DNA of 64,000 nt from Brugia malayi (GCF_000002995.4 NW_025062477.1:434001-498000), one strand, 5' to 3'. Shown: positions 17,917-32,913, counted from the first letter of the stretch. Program-made: numbers and translations. The notes: generated by a model from the letters alone, not told the origin.

Positions 17917-20900
17917 ATACTAAATTGTTAAGCATTGGAAAGATGGCGGTCAGTTGATTGATTAGTAGTAAATGGTAATAATAATATTTTGATGTGTACC
18001 GCTCAAAGTATATCTAGAGTTTCGTGCTCATTATTGATACTATTTGTTACTGCTCTTATGATGATGGTATTTTCCATTTTTGTAAAATTAAAATTTCTAG
18101 TAAAGGATATTTCTTTATGATTAGAGGATTTTGAAATTTGAAATCAAAATGATGAATGAAAGCGATAAAAGCATAATAGTAATACATATATTTAATCAAA
18201 AACAGCTGTGGTAGTTATGGTAGTAACTATGGTTTTGCATATCACAAAGTTATCAATAGTTATGATTGAAGTAATGAATAGAAAAAATTCATAACAGTGA
18301 TAATAATGATAGTAGCAGTAATGATAATCAAGTGATGGCAAGGTTGACATATCATTTATCGCCGTGTGACTGTCCTAATCTTTCATTTATAATTCTTTTT
18401 ATTTGACATTATAAATTTTGATGAAACAAAGCTAACAAATACAAAAGGAAAATGACAAAATGACCAAACTAGACAGAAATCAATGATGAACTGAATAATT
18501 AAACTATCAGATAAATCTTTCTTTCCCTACAGCAAAAACAAAATTGATCTGTCAGAAAAAGATTATTAGTAATAAGTGAAATAAATCATTTACTATAAAG
18601 ATTGCATCAACATCATGATACATTTCATGAATTACCTATGTTTAGCATGAATGATTTATAAAACGAATTACTTATGAAATCAACATTTTCATCTGACAGT
18701 AATACGACATCAAATAATTCAAATTAATTCATTCATTAATTTAGATCAATCTTATCGAATTAGAAATGATGGCATCTTCTGCAATAATTCAGCAAAATTT
18801 GCTAATTATTCTTTTTATTTATGTGTAACTTTCTCAGCATATGCTATTGAAATATGATCCTTTAATTATTGCTTAATTAACTTATCTTTTTGATGACTCT
18901 TTTCCTTCCTTCAATTCATTTTATTTTTTTCATTTAAATATTTTCTTTTTTTTTTGGGAGATTTCCAATAAATTTTAATATGTGAAATAAAATTGTGAAA
19001 TGATAATTATTTACTACAATTTCTTATAATTAATTGTTCTTAAAAGTATTGTAATTATTGAATGAGCAATTATAGTATAAATTTCACACATTTATTAAAT
19101 CATTTCATTTTTCATTTAATTATTCCATCTCTTACAATTAATTCGACAAATTTGAACAATTAAAATGATTTACATGGAAAAAAAAACTTCATCTAAAATG
19201 TTGATTACCCATCATTTTTTAACACATATCGAATGCTGAAAATTTCCGGCTTGCCGTATCACCATATCGTCGTCCGGAAATACAGTACAGCTCGTTCTTT
19301 CTCCGGCAATATATTTATCATCATTTTTCGTAAAACAATCCAGCAGTCATTTTGCTATCAGTAGAATGTAATCGATTAAACATTCGGTAAATTCTAATTA
19401 CACTTGAAATTTTATGAGTTTCATTCAGCTCAAATCTATTTAATTTCATTCAATTTCAATTTTTCGATGCTCTCAGTTCAACAAATCAATATAAAAACAT
19501 GAAATTACGAATGGAAGGAAAGAGAGAGAGAAAAAAAAAATGAGAGGGAAGAGGAGTAATAGGCTGAGGTAATTTCAAAATTAAACAATGATGGATTTAA
19601 TAACGATCGATGTAGATATTATGAGATAAAATTCTTAGAGAATATTATTTTCCATTAAGCATTTTTTTCCTTCTTTTCAAAAAAAAAAAAATGAAAAAAT
19701 ATTCAGATTTGGGAAAGAAAAAGAGAAACAATTTATGAAATTTGAGACAATGATTGCTTCTTCCATCATTTTGCAATCGGAGAAAATATGAGATACGAAA
19801 CTAAAAGATCATTTTTATGCTGTAGAGGCGGAATTTTGGATTAAAGGAAAAAAAAAAAAAATCTTGTACCAAAAATGTGAAATTATTTTGAACAGAAATC
19901 AAAAATAGAAATATTATTCGAATATTTTCTGGTAATAGTCACCGTATGTCACTGTGCAAACGGAATAAGAGAAAAGAAGAAACAGTTAGCAAAGATTGTA
20001 AAATTTTTAACGGCTTAATTACGGCTCGAGTGTCATTTATGATATCATTTATTTTAGTTTTTCTTTCTTTTTAAATATTTCAAAATGAAGAATAAAAGAT
20101 AGTCATTATATGAAGCAGTTTGAGAGATATAATTTGTCTCAATAATTAAAATACTAAATGTTTCAGTTCTTCTACTATGCATTTCACAAATCATTTAGAG
20201 ATTATCTTATACTGTAGCAAATATTATTATCACATTAATTGATAGCTTAAAGATTATGTGATGTCATTGTGATAATATATCTGTTATTATTTCACTTTTA
20301 TCACATCATTGCATTTCGACATATTACTGTTAGGGTTTCAACAGCATATCATTATTATAATGTCGCCGTGTCACAGTTATATTAAAAAAATAATTAGTTT
20401 TACAGTGTTATAGTACTTTCATTTACAGAATTTCGCATACGACATAACTATTAATTCTGTTTATATTTATTAGAGCATATGTATGGTATTATTCTGTGAA
20501 GCACTCATATTAATTTAACATAACTGTCATCTCTCTTTCGCTTTTTGTTTCAATTTCAAAGTATTATTACGTAGATCTCTCATCTCAATTATCGCATTTT
20601 CTCGTCATTCTAATTATCACAATCAGTCGTTTTATCTTATTATTTTGAGCAGTTATACCATAAACAGACAAATAAGTGAGACAAACAAACGAATGGACGG
20701 ATGGACAGATAAAATAAATCCAATTATATGAGCTTGCCATTTTTAATTATACATTTATAGATAAGAGTGAAGGAGAAAGGAAGAGAATAATATGATTTTC
20801 TTTGTTCCCTAATATCATCTTGACTTTTATACTGCAACATTATGGCTGAAAAGGATGTATACAAGGGACTACCGGAATATGCAACCTGAACATTGCTGAA

Positions 20901-21349
20901 TCCTGAATCCTGAATCCTGAGCTGCACTGTGAAAAATGAGGAAATTTGAAAGATAACAGTAATATTTATCTGAATTTTAACCAAATAATACCGGCTGCTA
21001 AAGCAAAGATGAATAATGGTCTGTTTAATTGATCAGCATATGACATTTCCTCGAGAATTCGATGACTTAAAAGGAATCGGTTCATGCATTATCATTAGAC
21101 AGTGTATTATACTGAACAATGAGTGTAACTCTGAGAATGCTCAGGATAGAATTAATGATTTATTTTAATACAAAGTAAATCTCAGAGTGAACATTTTAAA
21201 AGGAAAAAGAAACAAATCAAAAAAATTTCGAATTTTTATTTATCGATGTGTATCCGTCCGTGGTTTAAAAGTTTGGAAATAAATCATCGAAAATTATAGA
21301 TGCCAAAACTCCAGCCTAAAGGCGACAAGTGAATTTAGTCGGTTAATTA
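17917..21349. other. Gene desert, segment 2
   Basis: AT-rich DNA rich in TAAT/ATAA words and short A or T runs. A small inverted repeat (ATTTCCGG at 19242-19249 with CCGGAAAT at 19274-19281) sits in a locally GC-richer patch, and a short (GAATCCT)3 run lies at about 20899-20920. No coding exon recognised. Confidence 0.4.
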
Positions 21350-21571
21350 CTACAAACAATTTGTATGACATGACGGTATCTTCTTCTTCATGAAGTTGAC
21401 ACCTACCTCAGCTACCTTGATGACACCATTGGTACTATAACATTCAAATCGAAAGCCTTCTTTCCACAATATATTTTGCATCAAATATCCTTTGCTTACT
21501 TGTAAGGTGCAATTTCTGTCATCCTTTTCAACGTGAACCATAGTTGAAATTTCTGGACTATCATTCAGCAA
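21350..21571 (-). other. Weak candidate coding exon on the minus strand
   Basis: A 73-codon open frame with unusually protein-like composition for this region: VEKDDRNCTLQVSKGY, then WKEGFRFECYSTNG, then KKKIPSCHTNC. The pattern W-x2-G-F-x-F-x-C recalls small Cys-containing extracellular modules of nematodes (the MIG-18/fibronectin I-like type), but the usual later Cys is not in place and no partner exon is visible nearby. A GTAAGC donor-like site lies inside the frame. No ATG opens it; the first is internal. It may be a relic or chance. Confidence 0.2.
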
Positions 21572-22556
21572 ATTCTCTTAAAGGAAGAGACGTATAGACG
21601 GACAGCGGAAGTGAGTGACGCATAAATGACGGACAACAATGACACAAATATAATATACGTTAAGAGAGGGGTTATTTGTTCCATGTGACATGTACACTTT
21701 ACATGGAGATGATGGCTTGACAAGCACAGTCATTGGTTATATTTCAAAATTAAAGATGACAGGAGTAGGTCCGCCTTTTGCTTTCCTATTTCGAGATCAA
21801 TCCTGTGTCCTATATCAGTTCTATCTTCCGGTCGTTCTCCCCTACCTGTTATTTCCTTATCATTATTATTATCATTATAACTTCATTATTAGTATATGAG
21901 CAAGTCAGTGAACTTCCAGCTTTTGCTTTAAGATGAAATATCCCTTTATTACAAAATTTATTGCCTTATAATATTAAATTTCAAAAAATTTGAGCATTCC
22001 TAATTTTTTTCGTATTATTCTTTTTAAATATTTTGAGTTTTTCCAATTTGATTTGCTGTTTTTATCACTGTCCGCAATGGCCGTAATGATAATATAGGTA
22101 ATAACACCTGGCCTGATCACTTCATTACTTCATTACAATGATATAAGAGAAGGGTATGAAGTTTAACTGAAAGAGTTAAGTAGTGGGTGAAGTAAAACTA
22201 TGTTTCTAATATGTTTCTCCATCGGAGATATGCATCAAATGATGGATTAAAATTATAGCAATCTTGATTAGTCATTAGTTTACAATAATCTTTCAATTTA
22301 GACCTATATTATCGTATGACAAACTAATAACAATAGCAACAATAAAATGAAAAATTCTAATTTTGAAGTCAAAATTTAAAAGAAAAAAAATTTGGTGAAG
22401 AAAAAGAAGGAATAGAGAGACAAATAATAAGCAATAAATCAGTTAAAGTCAATTATAGCCAACAAAATTCCAACGCAGTTTTAATGTGTCGGTTGTTGCA
22501 GTTAAAACAGAAATATATTTTATTTTTCTTTTTGAAATTTTACGCCTAAAAACGAA

Positions 22557-22622
22557 ACATACATACATACAGACGAACATACATACGAACATACACACAC
22601 ATACACACATACACATATATAT
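22557..22622. repeat. (ACAT)n/(AC)n microsatellite
   Basis: Interrupted ACAT and ACAC repeats. The minus-strand MCVCVCMFVCM-type open frame across it is a repeat artefact. Confidence 0.9.
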
Positions 22623-22924
22623 CTTATGGAAATGTTGACAAAGAATAAAAGTAGAGGGCAAGGAATAAAAAGGAGAGAAAAAAGAAAGTAATAAAAAGTG
22701 ATTAGTGAAGATTGGAAACAGCAACAGTATTTCTAGTTGTAATATCATTTAATAGCAGTTTGTTATAAGATAAAAAGATAAGGAAAATTGGATGAGTTAG
22801 TTAAAATATGAAATAAATATGGCTGGAAATAGTTAAATTTGTTATATATGTTCCAATGGATGAAAAAGATGCGAAGTAAAACATAGCAATGAAATATTTG
22901 CGCCAATTTTCTTTTCTAAATTAC

Positions 22925-22947
22925 CTCTCTCTCTCTCTCTCTCTCTT
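22925..22947. repeat. (CT)n microsatellite
   Basis: About eleven uninterrupted CT units. Confidence 0.9.
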
Positions 22948-24267
22948 CCTCGCCTTTTTTTTAAGGTTTTAAAACAACAAATTGAATATAAAAATGAAAA
23001 TTTTTTCTGTCGTCTTTTTACAATCGCCGATCAAAGTTATATTTTAACCATTCATTTGGCAACAACTATTTTGTTGCAATTTGAGATTTGCCTTTTCTTT
23101 TTTCTTTTTTATTTTTTCCTTCTCTTATTTTCATCGTTTGTTGAAATGGAAAACAATTAAATTTTTTCCTATCGAAATAATTGATATTTTTTAAGAGAAA
23201 AATTTTCATTTGCAATTAAATTATCCTAAACTACCAAGAAATTTGAATGAATTTTTAGCAGAGGAAAAAAAAAAGGCTCAAGCAGTACTTTTTGAAAGGT
23301 TTGAAATTTGAAAATTTTAAATGTTGCAGTAATTTCCAAGAACTTCATTTAAAAAATGCAATTAAATTAATACAAACAAGTATTCTACAAAACCTTTAAC
23401 AAAATCATTTAGTCTCTTAAACTCGAAATGAATAATAAACAGCATCCTTTTTCGCCTCCAGGAATATGTAATTACCAAAGAGTAATACATATACATATAT
23501 ATTTTAAATTATTTTAGAATTTTTTCGTAAATTTTCAACAATTAAATTCAGAAAAAAACTAAAGAAAAAAGGACAAATAAACAAATTAATATTCGATTAA
23601 TCAGACATACTTCGATAACATCACTGAAAAATTCAGCCTTAACATTTTCTCGTTTCATTCATAAGATTCTGGATTCATTTTTGCAAATTCAATCCAATAT
23701 CAAATTGTTGGATCAACAAATTGCAATAATTTCATTACAGTTTATTATAGTTCATTACATGATATAAGCCATTATTGTTTTTATAGATAACACAAAATGA
23801 ACTTTAAAGTTGCAAATTTTTTTTGAATACATTAAGAAGTAAAGAAAGGATGAAAATGAAGTAACATATGGTGAATTAAGCCATTAAAAAAGATTGTAAA
23901 AATAAGATTTTATGACAATGACAGTTACAGTAGCAACTAATTGTTCTGTAATCCAAGGATTAAATGAGCAAAATAAAAGAGTATTATACAGTTTTGCAAT
24001 TGGAAAAGAATGATATTATTAAAGTGAATGGTTTAAGAAGAGAAAGGACAGAATGAATCCCTCCTCCTTCCTTTTATTTTTACTATTTCCTGTTTCATCA
24101 ATGGAAGCTAAACGAGCTGATTGACCCTTAACCCATCCTGAACCTTTCCCAATTGTTGTTGCCATAATTTACGCATATTGTGTATGTTTTGTCAGTTCGC
24201 CTGTCCATTTATCTGCCTGGACTGACCCTTCCTGTACTTCTCAACGAAATTAATAGTAAAAAGTCGT

Positions 24268-24300
24268 GGAGAGAGAGAGAGAGACAGAAAGAAAGAGAAA
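24268..24300. repeat. (GA)n purine tract
   Basis: GAGAGA repeat decaying into GAAAGA. Confidence 0.85.
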
Positions 24301-25203
24301 CGATCGTAAATTTCAATCTGAATGGCTATCGATCCATATATCCAAAGCTACCTTAGAATCCAATTTATTACTTGAATCACAAAGAGCTCACATAGTTTAT
24401 ACCATCATTAAGCTAACTAATGGTGCAAATGGTTGATAATAGTAGTAGTTGGTGGTCAAGGATATTATAATTTGTTATCTTTGATAAAGCGTTTTTTTTA
24501 TTCCCTTTCCATTTACCTTATTTATATTTGTTAATTTTATTCAATTTATTAATTAATCTTAATCGAAATCCATTTTCAAATTATCCTTTGGATCTTTGTA
24601 ACGAAAAGATTTATTATTTGTACAAAAATTTGATCTATTCCTCATTAATAAATAAAGTCTTAGCCGATAAATGATCAATTAGATTGCTTCGGTAACTGAA
24701 TGAAATAATGTGAATAACTTTTGCTGTGCTTGTGTTCTTGTTTCATTTCTTGGGTATTTCTTGGGAATAATAATTCAATTTTAGTATTGAGGAATTTATT
24801 CAATTTTAGTATTGAGCAATTCTTGCTTCTTCCAATTGAAGCATTTATTTATGTGTTTTGTTTTAATTCTATCACATCTTTATCTATGATATTTGTAATA
24901 TTTTTAGATTTTATTTACTTTTTCGCTTTCTTTTTTTTTTTTTTTTTTTCAGAATTAAACTGTTTCTGATGATAGAAATATAGGTTGTAAGTATTGCATT
25001 AATCGTAGCATTCTTTTCTTGGTGACATTCAAATGATACCTTACCCATATTGCTGTACTTTTCAACTGAAGTGACTTTTGTCATCATAATGTCAAAATTA
25101 CTGGGTAATATTTGAACAGTATGATTTGTGTGTGAGTAGAATGTGGTTGTGTATTTAATTAGAAAATGTAAATCACAGCTTTCAATCATCTAACTAGAAA
25201 AGA

Positions 25204-25247
25204 TGTGTGTGTGTGTGTATGTGTGCATGTGTATGTGTGTGTATGCG
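25204..25247. repeat. (TG)n microsatellite
   Basis: TG dinucleotides with CAT/TAT interruptions. Confidence 0.9.
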
Positions 25248-25995
25248 TGAATGTGAGCTCATCTATGCTTGCACATGCATGCGCATACTCATTTGGTATA
25301 AGCGGAAGTTTGAATCGCTGATGAGCTTCCTCAAAATGAATCATGACCGAGCAAGGCGCTGTTGATTCGTTATTCTTCAAGAGGATATATTAGCAGCTAG
25401 ATGAGCGGAAAAAGTCCTATTCATTAACAATGCGCCACTAATAACTGCCTACTTTCTCATGCAATAATATCGTGTTTTAAGATGGAATGCGTATAATAGG
25501 TATATAATAGGAACACGTTTCATATTCATTGTGTACACGTAAGTATTTGGCGTAAGTAAACGAGAATGTGCTAAAGATGACAGAAAATAAGTGATTAATG
25601 AAAAAATGAAAAGCTTTTAATCCCAATGAATGTTAGGCATGAATAATCATCCACCTGATATGATAAGATATAGTGTTATCATAGAAGTAATGCCATGCAG
25701 ATGCGATTAAAAAAAAAAAAGAAAAACTAAGTTCTTTGAATGATGAAGAAAAAAGTCCGGCAAAAAAAGCAAATAGCAATCAAAAAGAATACACCATTAT
25801 TGATTCCAAAAATTGAATAAGCATTTGAAGTTTTGGATGAGTGTATTACAGGTATGAAAGGTTTCTATCAAATTTCAGAAAAATCATATTTGCAAATTTT
25901 GCTTTAATAGCAAAATCTTGAAATGTTTTTCATATTAAAGTTGACATTTAATTCAATAAGTGCGTTGAAAATAAATTTATCTTCCTCTTTCCTTT

Positions 25996-26017
25996 TCTCT
26001 CTCTCTCTCTCTCTCTC
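25996..26017. repeat. (CT)n microsatellite
   Basis: Uninterrupted TC/CT run. Confidence 0.9.
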
Positions 26018-26105
26018 CTCTTGCTTTTCTTTCCCCCTTTTGTTATCGTCGTTTATCTCTCTAATGCATGCGTGAGTGATTGTTGTTCAAATTATATAAA
26101 CCAAT

Positions 26106-26143
26106 TTTAAATTCATATATATGTATATATATATGAATTTAAA
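26106..26143. repeat. Perfect 17-bp inverted repeat
   Basis: TTTAAATTCATATATAT at 26106-26122 is mirrored exactly by its reverse complement at 26127-26143 around a 4-nt loop. It could extrude as a cruciform. The arms include non-alternating sequence (GAATTTAAA), so it is not merely an AT dinucleotide run. Confidence 0.7.
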
Positions 26144-27063
26144 TAATCAGAATTCCATTGTAATTCAATAAAGTAACACTATTAAATGTTTTAATACTCT
26201 TTGACTGATTAAATTTTTTTTTACTTATTAATTTCATTTAGTGTTTTGTTCATAAAATTTTATAATATTGTATCTTTTCTTTTCCAATCTTTCAGTTTTT
26301 ACATTATTTCGGTCCTTTCTTTCATCCGTTTGCATTATATTGTTTTGACCTATTTATAATAATGCATTCTGATGATAGGTGGATCATCTCGTGTTCTTTT
26401 CCATTTTAATTTATTCCATTTTCTTCTCCTTCTATTCTATCTTTTTCAAAATTTCCACTTCATTTTAATTCTAGACAATAGCAATTTAGCTATTATATAA
26501 GTGACATGAAGATGATGACAAAAGAAATGTTAAGTGTGACAATAATTCAATAACAGAAACAAATGATTTTGTCATCATGGATTGTGACAACAACAGAGAA
26601 CTGTTATTGCTTGCATATTAAGCAAGTATTCTTATCAAAAAATATTGTTTTCATAAATTTTCATCACTCATCGCTCTCTACCTATCTTTCGCTTTTCCCA
26701 TCTCTTTAGGTGTTAGCCTGGAAATTAATCAGTCATTTTTCAAATTCTCACTTCAGCAACACCACAAAATGAAGACAAACGAAGTCTAGTAAACATAGCA
26801 ATCTGTTAATATTTGATCAATTAAGAATTTAATTCTAAATAATCACACACATATATATTGTCAGTATGTATATGTGTGCATATGTGCATGAACATTTTAA
26901 TGAGAAATAAATTTTTCATCCCTTCAAATTTTATTTTCTTTCATTTCAGATGATACCCTGAAGATTTTTTTAATGTAATTTAACAATTTTACTACTCCTT
27001 TCAGTCTTATTCTATATGCTTTGTGATTAATGGAAAAATGATAAGTACTTGTCTGAAGAGAAC

Positions 27064-27082
27064 AGAGAGAGAGAGAGAGAGA
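27064..27082. repeat. (GA)n microsatellite
   Basis: GA repeat followed directly by an A-rich tract. Confidence 0.85.
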
Positions 27083-27331
27083 AAAAAAAAAAAGAAAAAA
27101 GAGAAAGCAAATAAAGCACTTAATAATTGAAATTTTTTTCTCGTTCAAGAAATAATAAATTTCTCAAAATTCTATTGGTTCAGATTACAGTAGTGCAAAC
27201 ACAAATATGACATGTATGAATGGCGCATATTACCGTAATCTCGTCATACATCCTTATTGAAAGAGCCAGTAGTGCTTACACTTCTCCGATGAAAGAATTA
27301 TGATTGGAAGCGGACAGAAATGTATTATGCT

Positions 27332-27353
27332 TCTGTGTATGTGTTTGTATGTA

Positions 27354-27397
<44 letters not shown>
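27332..27397. repeat. (TGTA)n/(GT)n microsatellite
   Basis: TATG units leading into about 17 uninterrupted GT units, able to adopt left-handed helix in principle. Confidence 0.95.
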
Positions 27398-29312
27398 ACA
27401 GCTGTTGGTGAAATAATTGGTGAAGCTCGGGATCATTTCTTATAAACTAAGCAAATCGACGGGCAATCTCTCACTCATAATCGTATCTCCTTCGGGTATT
27501 TCATTATTCATTTAAGCAAGCAACCCATCATAGCTTTGATTCAGCAGTGTTAAGCATTAAGTGGTAGTGGTGTTTAATAGATCATTCGTTAACTCTTAAA
27601 TCCAATTATTAATCCCAACGGGTAATGATTTCTAAAGTAACACTCTCGATAAATAGGGTAAAAATTAATTTTTTTCCTTGCTAGATTGTAATTTTCGAAA
27701 ATTAATTAAATTTCAAGCATACGTTAGTTAAAAATAGATAATGATGATGATGAGATGATAATATTATTTATTATTTCGAGAGTTACCGAATATTCCAATA
27801 AAAGTTAGCTCTAGCATGAAGCATTTCTTTTCATAGCAAATTGCTCGCTTAAAAAATTATTGTTTTGTCTCCCTTTGGGATATCATTAGTTATTCCTATT
27901 TTGCATTTTTCATTAACTATTACAATACAAGCAATGGATAATCATATTTAAATGATTAGTGTATATTCAGCAACAATATTACATGCGCGGTTATTTTTTG
28001 ATATATGTTTATTTCAACATTATTGCTACAAATGTTATATTTTAATTTGGATTTAAGTCTAAAAATAAACAGCTATCCGTCAATACTAATAGTTATATTT
28101 ACTATTTAGTTAGTGTGAAATGTGTATAATTAAGTCGTCACTGTATAAGAAGAATAATCAATTATGATACTATTGAATCAATTGAGTTTTAATTTGTTGT
28201 CTCAACAATATACTTTCTATAACTCTCTGCATGATCAGCTCACTCGGAAAGCATTGATAGTTTGAAAGATTTACAAATGACATCCGGAATGATTTTATTT
28301 GTTTGCATGCGTTCCGGAAAAGCGCATTAATTTCTGAAATGAAGCATATGTGCATGTTAATGGACATAGATTTAGGCATAGCTATCCATTCATATATATA
28401 TTTCATCCATTTATAATTATTAAATTTTCTTTTTCATTCTCTTCATCATAAACTTTATTCTTTTTTAAAGGGGTTGACAAAAAAAAAATGAGAAATGAAA
28501 AGGACAGAATATGAGAATACAAATTAAAAAAATATTATGTGAGTGATATACTACTGATAAGAGTTATAGATTAAAATAGCATCGACGTGAGAGTGAATTG
28601 ATGCAAATATATATGTATGAAAGAAGAGAGAAAATGTGAAGAGTGACATTGCTTTAATGATTTTGAGAATTTGTAATTATTTTCTTATTTTCATTAATAG
28701 AAATTGAAAATATAAAGCAGAGTAACAAAAAAAAAAAATAATTTATTGGGAAGAAAATTGTAAGTTCAACTTCTTTACCTGTTCATTATTGTGATTATGA
28801 AAGTAATGAAAAGGTAGGACTTTAATGTAGGATTGATACATTATAAAACCTTAATGAATACGATTATTTACAAAATAATAGAAGAATGTAATATTTGGTG
28901 GCGAAGATGATCGTTACTTTCTAGATTTTGATTTACGATTTTCCAGAAAGAAAATAAAAAAAAAAAAACATGACAAATGACCAGTCATTTTTGACCATTC
29001 ATATCAATGTAAATTTTGAAAAACTTTTCATAATTCTAATATATATTTATATATAATAAAAATCAAAAATTGACTAAATTCTGAAAATATAATGTTGCAA
29101 CAATTATTTATGAAACTACTAATTCAAACCCCTTTTTTTTCCTTTCCCATTTTAAAATTTTATTTCTTTACCCCTAAAAATCGAACCTCTCCTCTTTTGC
29201 TATTGATGCTGTTAGGAAACATCGTAAAAGTCATTAAATCAGCAACCAGCCATTTGAAAATGATTATATTTCGCAAAAATTTTTACACACACCATATAAC
29301 ATACACTGCCAT

Positions 29313-29343
29313 CTATACATACACATACATACATACATACACA

Positions 29344-29375
<32 letters not shown>

Positions 29376-29382
29376 CATATAT
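29313..29382. repeat. (ACAT)n microsatellite
   Basis: Long run of ACAT tetramers ending in an ATATAC stretch. Confidence 0.95.
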
Positions 29383-30067
29383 TAATGATATGTACACATT
29401 TTAATGTGGACCAATAAAAATTGTGATGAGGGTGACAATGAATTTTGAGAAGGTGGAAAAAGTTCGGGAAAATAATAAAATAAGATATGTCTATTTGTAT
29501 AAAATTTAACTTCTCATATTCATCGATTTGTATATCTAATTTGTTTAATATGCCTGTTTGTTTGTCCGTTTACTTCAAAAGTACCAAATCATCGATTGTA
29601 ACTTATTCTTCCAAAGTTAACTTATCATATGCAATACAAATCAATATTCATGCATATCCTCCATTCTTCGTTCAATACATTTCATATGAAAAGCATATAA
29701 AAAAGCGTTTTGGAACAAAATGAGTTACGATTTAGATAATAAACAAAGGAAAAAATTCTGTCGCTTTTTTTTTTTTGGTTGAGAAAAATTTCATTTTTAT
29801 TTTAAATTCATTTCAGCTGTATTATCTTCAAATTCCTTTCTCACTTTTGTTTTCTTTCTTTCTCTCTTTCTCACTCTCTCTCTCTCTCCTCCTGCTCTTG
29901 TATATTCTCTTCCAAACAAAAAGAAAAATTTCAAACAAATTTATAACCAATAACTTGCAAACAATGAGCATAAATTTCACGTTTTTATTGCTTTTCCAAT
30001 CATTTTCAATAACACGAAACAGGGAGACAGATATGGATGAGGACAGACGGACGGATGGACAGGATAG

Positions 30068-30120
30068 AATGAGATATGATATGATATGATAAGAGATGAT
30101 ATGAGATGAGATGAGATGAT
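30068..30120. repeat. Pentanucleotide (GATAT/GATGA)n repeat
   Basis: About ten five-base units alternating ATGAT and ATGAG variants. It contains several GATA/GATG words. Confidence 0.8.
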
Positions 30121-32913
30121 TAGTTGGAAATAGATTAAACAAATCAACAAAGGATCCTAAATTTTTTAATTCATTTATTCCGTCACTCGTAAAAATTTAT
30201 TATCCTTTTAGTGATTATTTGTTCACTATCTAAACTTACTATGTCTTTTTTTTTTTGCCGCTCTTTTCAAGTTTTCGGTACCTTTTTTTTTTTCGTTTAT
30301 TGTTTCTCTTAAATTAAACAAAATTATTGCTATGATTTATTTACTCATTAAATGCAATTATCATCTCTTGCTACAGTATTTCTTAGCTAGAAGTAGTAAT
30401 ATTTGTGATGAAAAGAAAAATAAATTTTAAAACTCTTGTAAAATTTGAAAAGAATTATAAACCCATCCTAAGCTATAATTTTTTTTTAACTATTAGTTTT
30501 TAAATTCATTCAAGTTTATTTCATTTAAATGTTCATTTATATAGGAAGAGAAATAGGTTGGAATAAGAGAGAGAAAGAATCATAAGGTTACCGTATCATA
30601 TTCATCATTTTGATAACAGGTTATTTTTTATTTGGCTTCTAAAAAATACGCATCTGTTCTTGATTTTTCTTTCCTAAACCATTCGTAAGGTAAAATTAAT
30701 TTTTATAATAGTAGGGTATAAATTATATGAGAACCATTTCATAAATTTACGAAAGCAGGCGAAATTAATCAATTTAGTTGAAATTCGATTTTATAAATTT
30801 ACTCATATCAAATCTTCTTTTTTTTTCAAAATAAGCTGGGTACACTATGAACGCTCAATAATGAAATTGACCGTTTAAGGGTGGAACAATTGCAAAAATA
30901 TTATTCCGTATTATTATTATCACTATTATTATTATTATTAATTATTTATATCATTGTTATTATTCTGATATTATATAATAATTATTATGCAAAAAGTGAT
31001 TATACCTGAGGTGTCTATGATAATATTGGAAAATAGCTTGCTTTTATTAACAGTTATCAGTGTTCTATCAGTGATTTTTCTCATTCTTATCCTATCAGCT
31101 ATCATCGTAATCTGTAAAAGTTGTGTGTGTTAGCAGGCAAACATATGATAGCTAACACATAAATATATCACTGACATCAATTCGGTGAATTATGAGAGCA
31201 GCTTGTAAACCATTAATCTTGATATCTGCTCATTTTGTTCAATAGGTGGTGGTAGTAGTGGAAGTAGTAATATTAGCAATAATAGTAAAGTAGTGATATA
31301 TGTATGTATGTATGTATACAGCTAGCTAATAACTTATCAGATTCTGACTTCAGTCATTTAATTTATTATTGACATACACAGGTGAAATAAGCAGGTTGAT
31401 AAACTACCTTGCAATAGATGCATCCAACGTTTCATCGTTTGATTATCCATAACTTTGCAATATATCTATCAAAACTTTCTGATTCATAAAGAGTGTGGCC
31501 TATGGCTGTTTGGTATTATTAATGACCGTAGACACATACACACATATATACTTGAAGATAAACACATACAAACATGCACACATACATCATTTTCAAACAT
31601 CAACAAGCAAAACTCATATGTAATGTCATACCGCTTTTCGCCTATTATTTCGACATGCAGGACTATTTCTTTAGAGGCCTTAAATGTCTCCACAAAGTCA
31701 TTGAAATCACTGCAACAAGTTGTTCATTAGTAATAATTAAAAATTATGTGTAAACTTTATTTGGAAATTTGTAATTTTTTATATCATAAAAAATGAAATT
31801 TTCTGACTAAAAATTTTCTTTTTTTTTTTTTTTTTTTGTTAACTCAACAAAGGAGTATTTCAAATAATGTAAGCTTATTATATATGCATACTTCTTCTAC
31901 ATCCTTTTTTTTTTTTTTTTGCTAAACTTCCAAAACAAAGCGGCAAATAATTATACATAAAGTAAGTATAATTGTACACATGCAAAAATCGTTTAATAAA
32001 AAAAAAAAATGATGCGCAAATGACAATATTAATGGTTCGAGACTGAACACTGCTCATTTATCATTAAAATAAAACTGTTACAACTAATCTCTTTCATTTC
32101 ATATTTATCATTTTTTGATATGATTATCCATGTATTTGCATATTTCCATTCTAATCTCCTTATCGTCCCATTCTCGTCTTTTCCTTTCTACAATTCATTT
32201 ATGGTAATAATGATGATCTATTTGTTTATGTATGAGATTTTTGATAAGATCTTCAACTTCAACTTTTTCCTTTGCTTTTTGTCTTTTGAATAAGGAAACA
32301 AAGAAATATTCTTACAAAAAGTTTCTAATTTGGAAAAAAAAAATTAGGGAAAAACCACTTCGAACTAGATTTTAGGCGTAATAATAATGCAATTCATTGA
32401 AAACAATCGATCTTAATTAATAAATGATTGTATTTTATTCGGGTCTCTTCTATTATTCATTCAGAGAGAATTGATAAAAACGAGCTATAAAATTGTTAAA
32501 ATGTAAGTATGGTTTAGCACAACATCTGATCGATTTTAGCAATTTCATGTAAATTTATTTTTAATTGAAAATTCATTATGGAAGAACGAAATTTTATCTT
32601 TCGATTATCTTTGTAGAATTCTTTTTATTTGTGTAATAGCTTCCTCTCTCGGCTAAGTTCAATTACATTTACTTATCAACATCAGTTCTACCTTTTTCAC
32701 CTTCTTTTTTTTTACTCATAAACACTCACTAGAAAAAAATTGTTAATTATGATACCATATCAGTGTCTATGATTCATAACAAAACTTATTTTTTATAATT
32801 TACAGATAAATTGTAATTCATTTACTATCTCTTCCACAATTTTTTTGCATTAATTTCACTTTCATTTAACTGATTTCGATATTTACCGTACCCTGAATAC
32901 ATACGGTATAATC

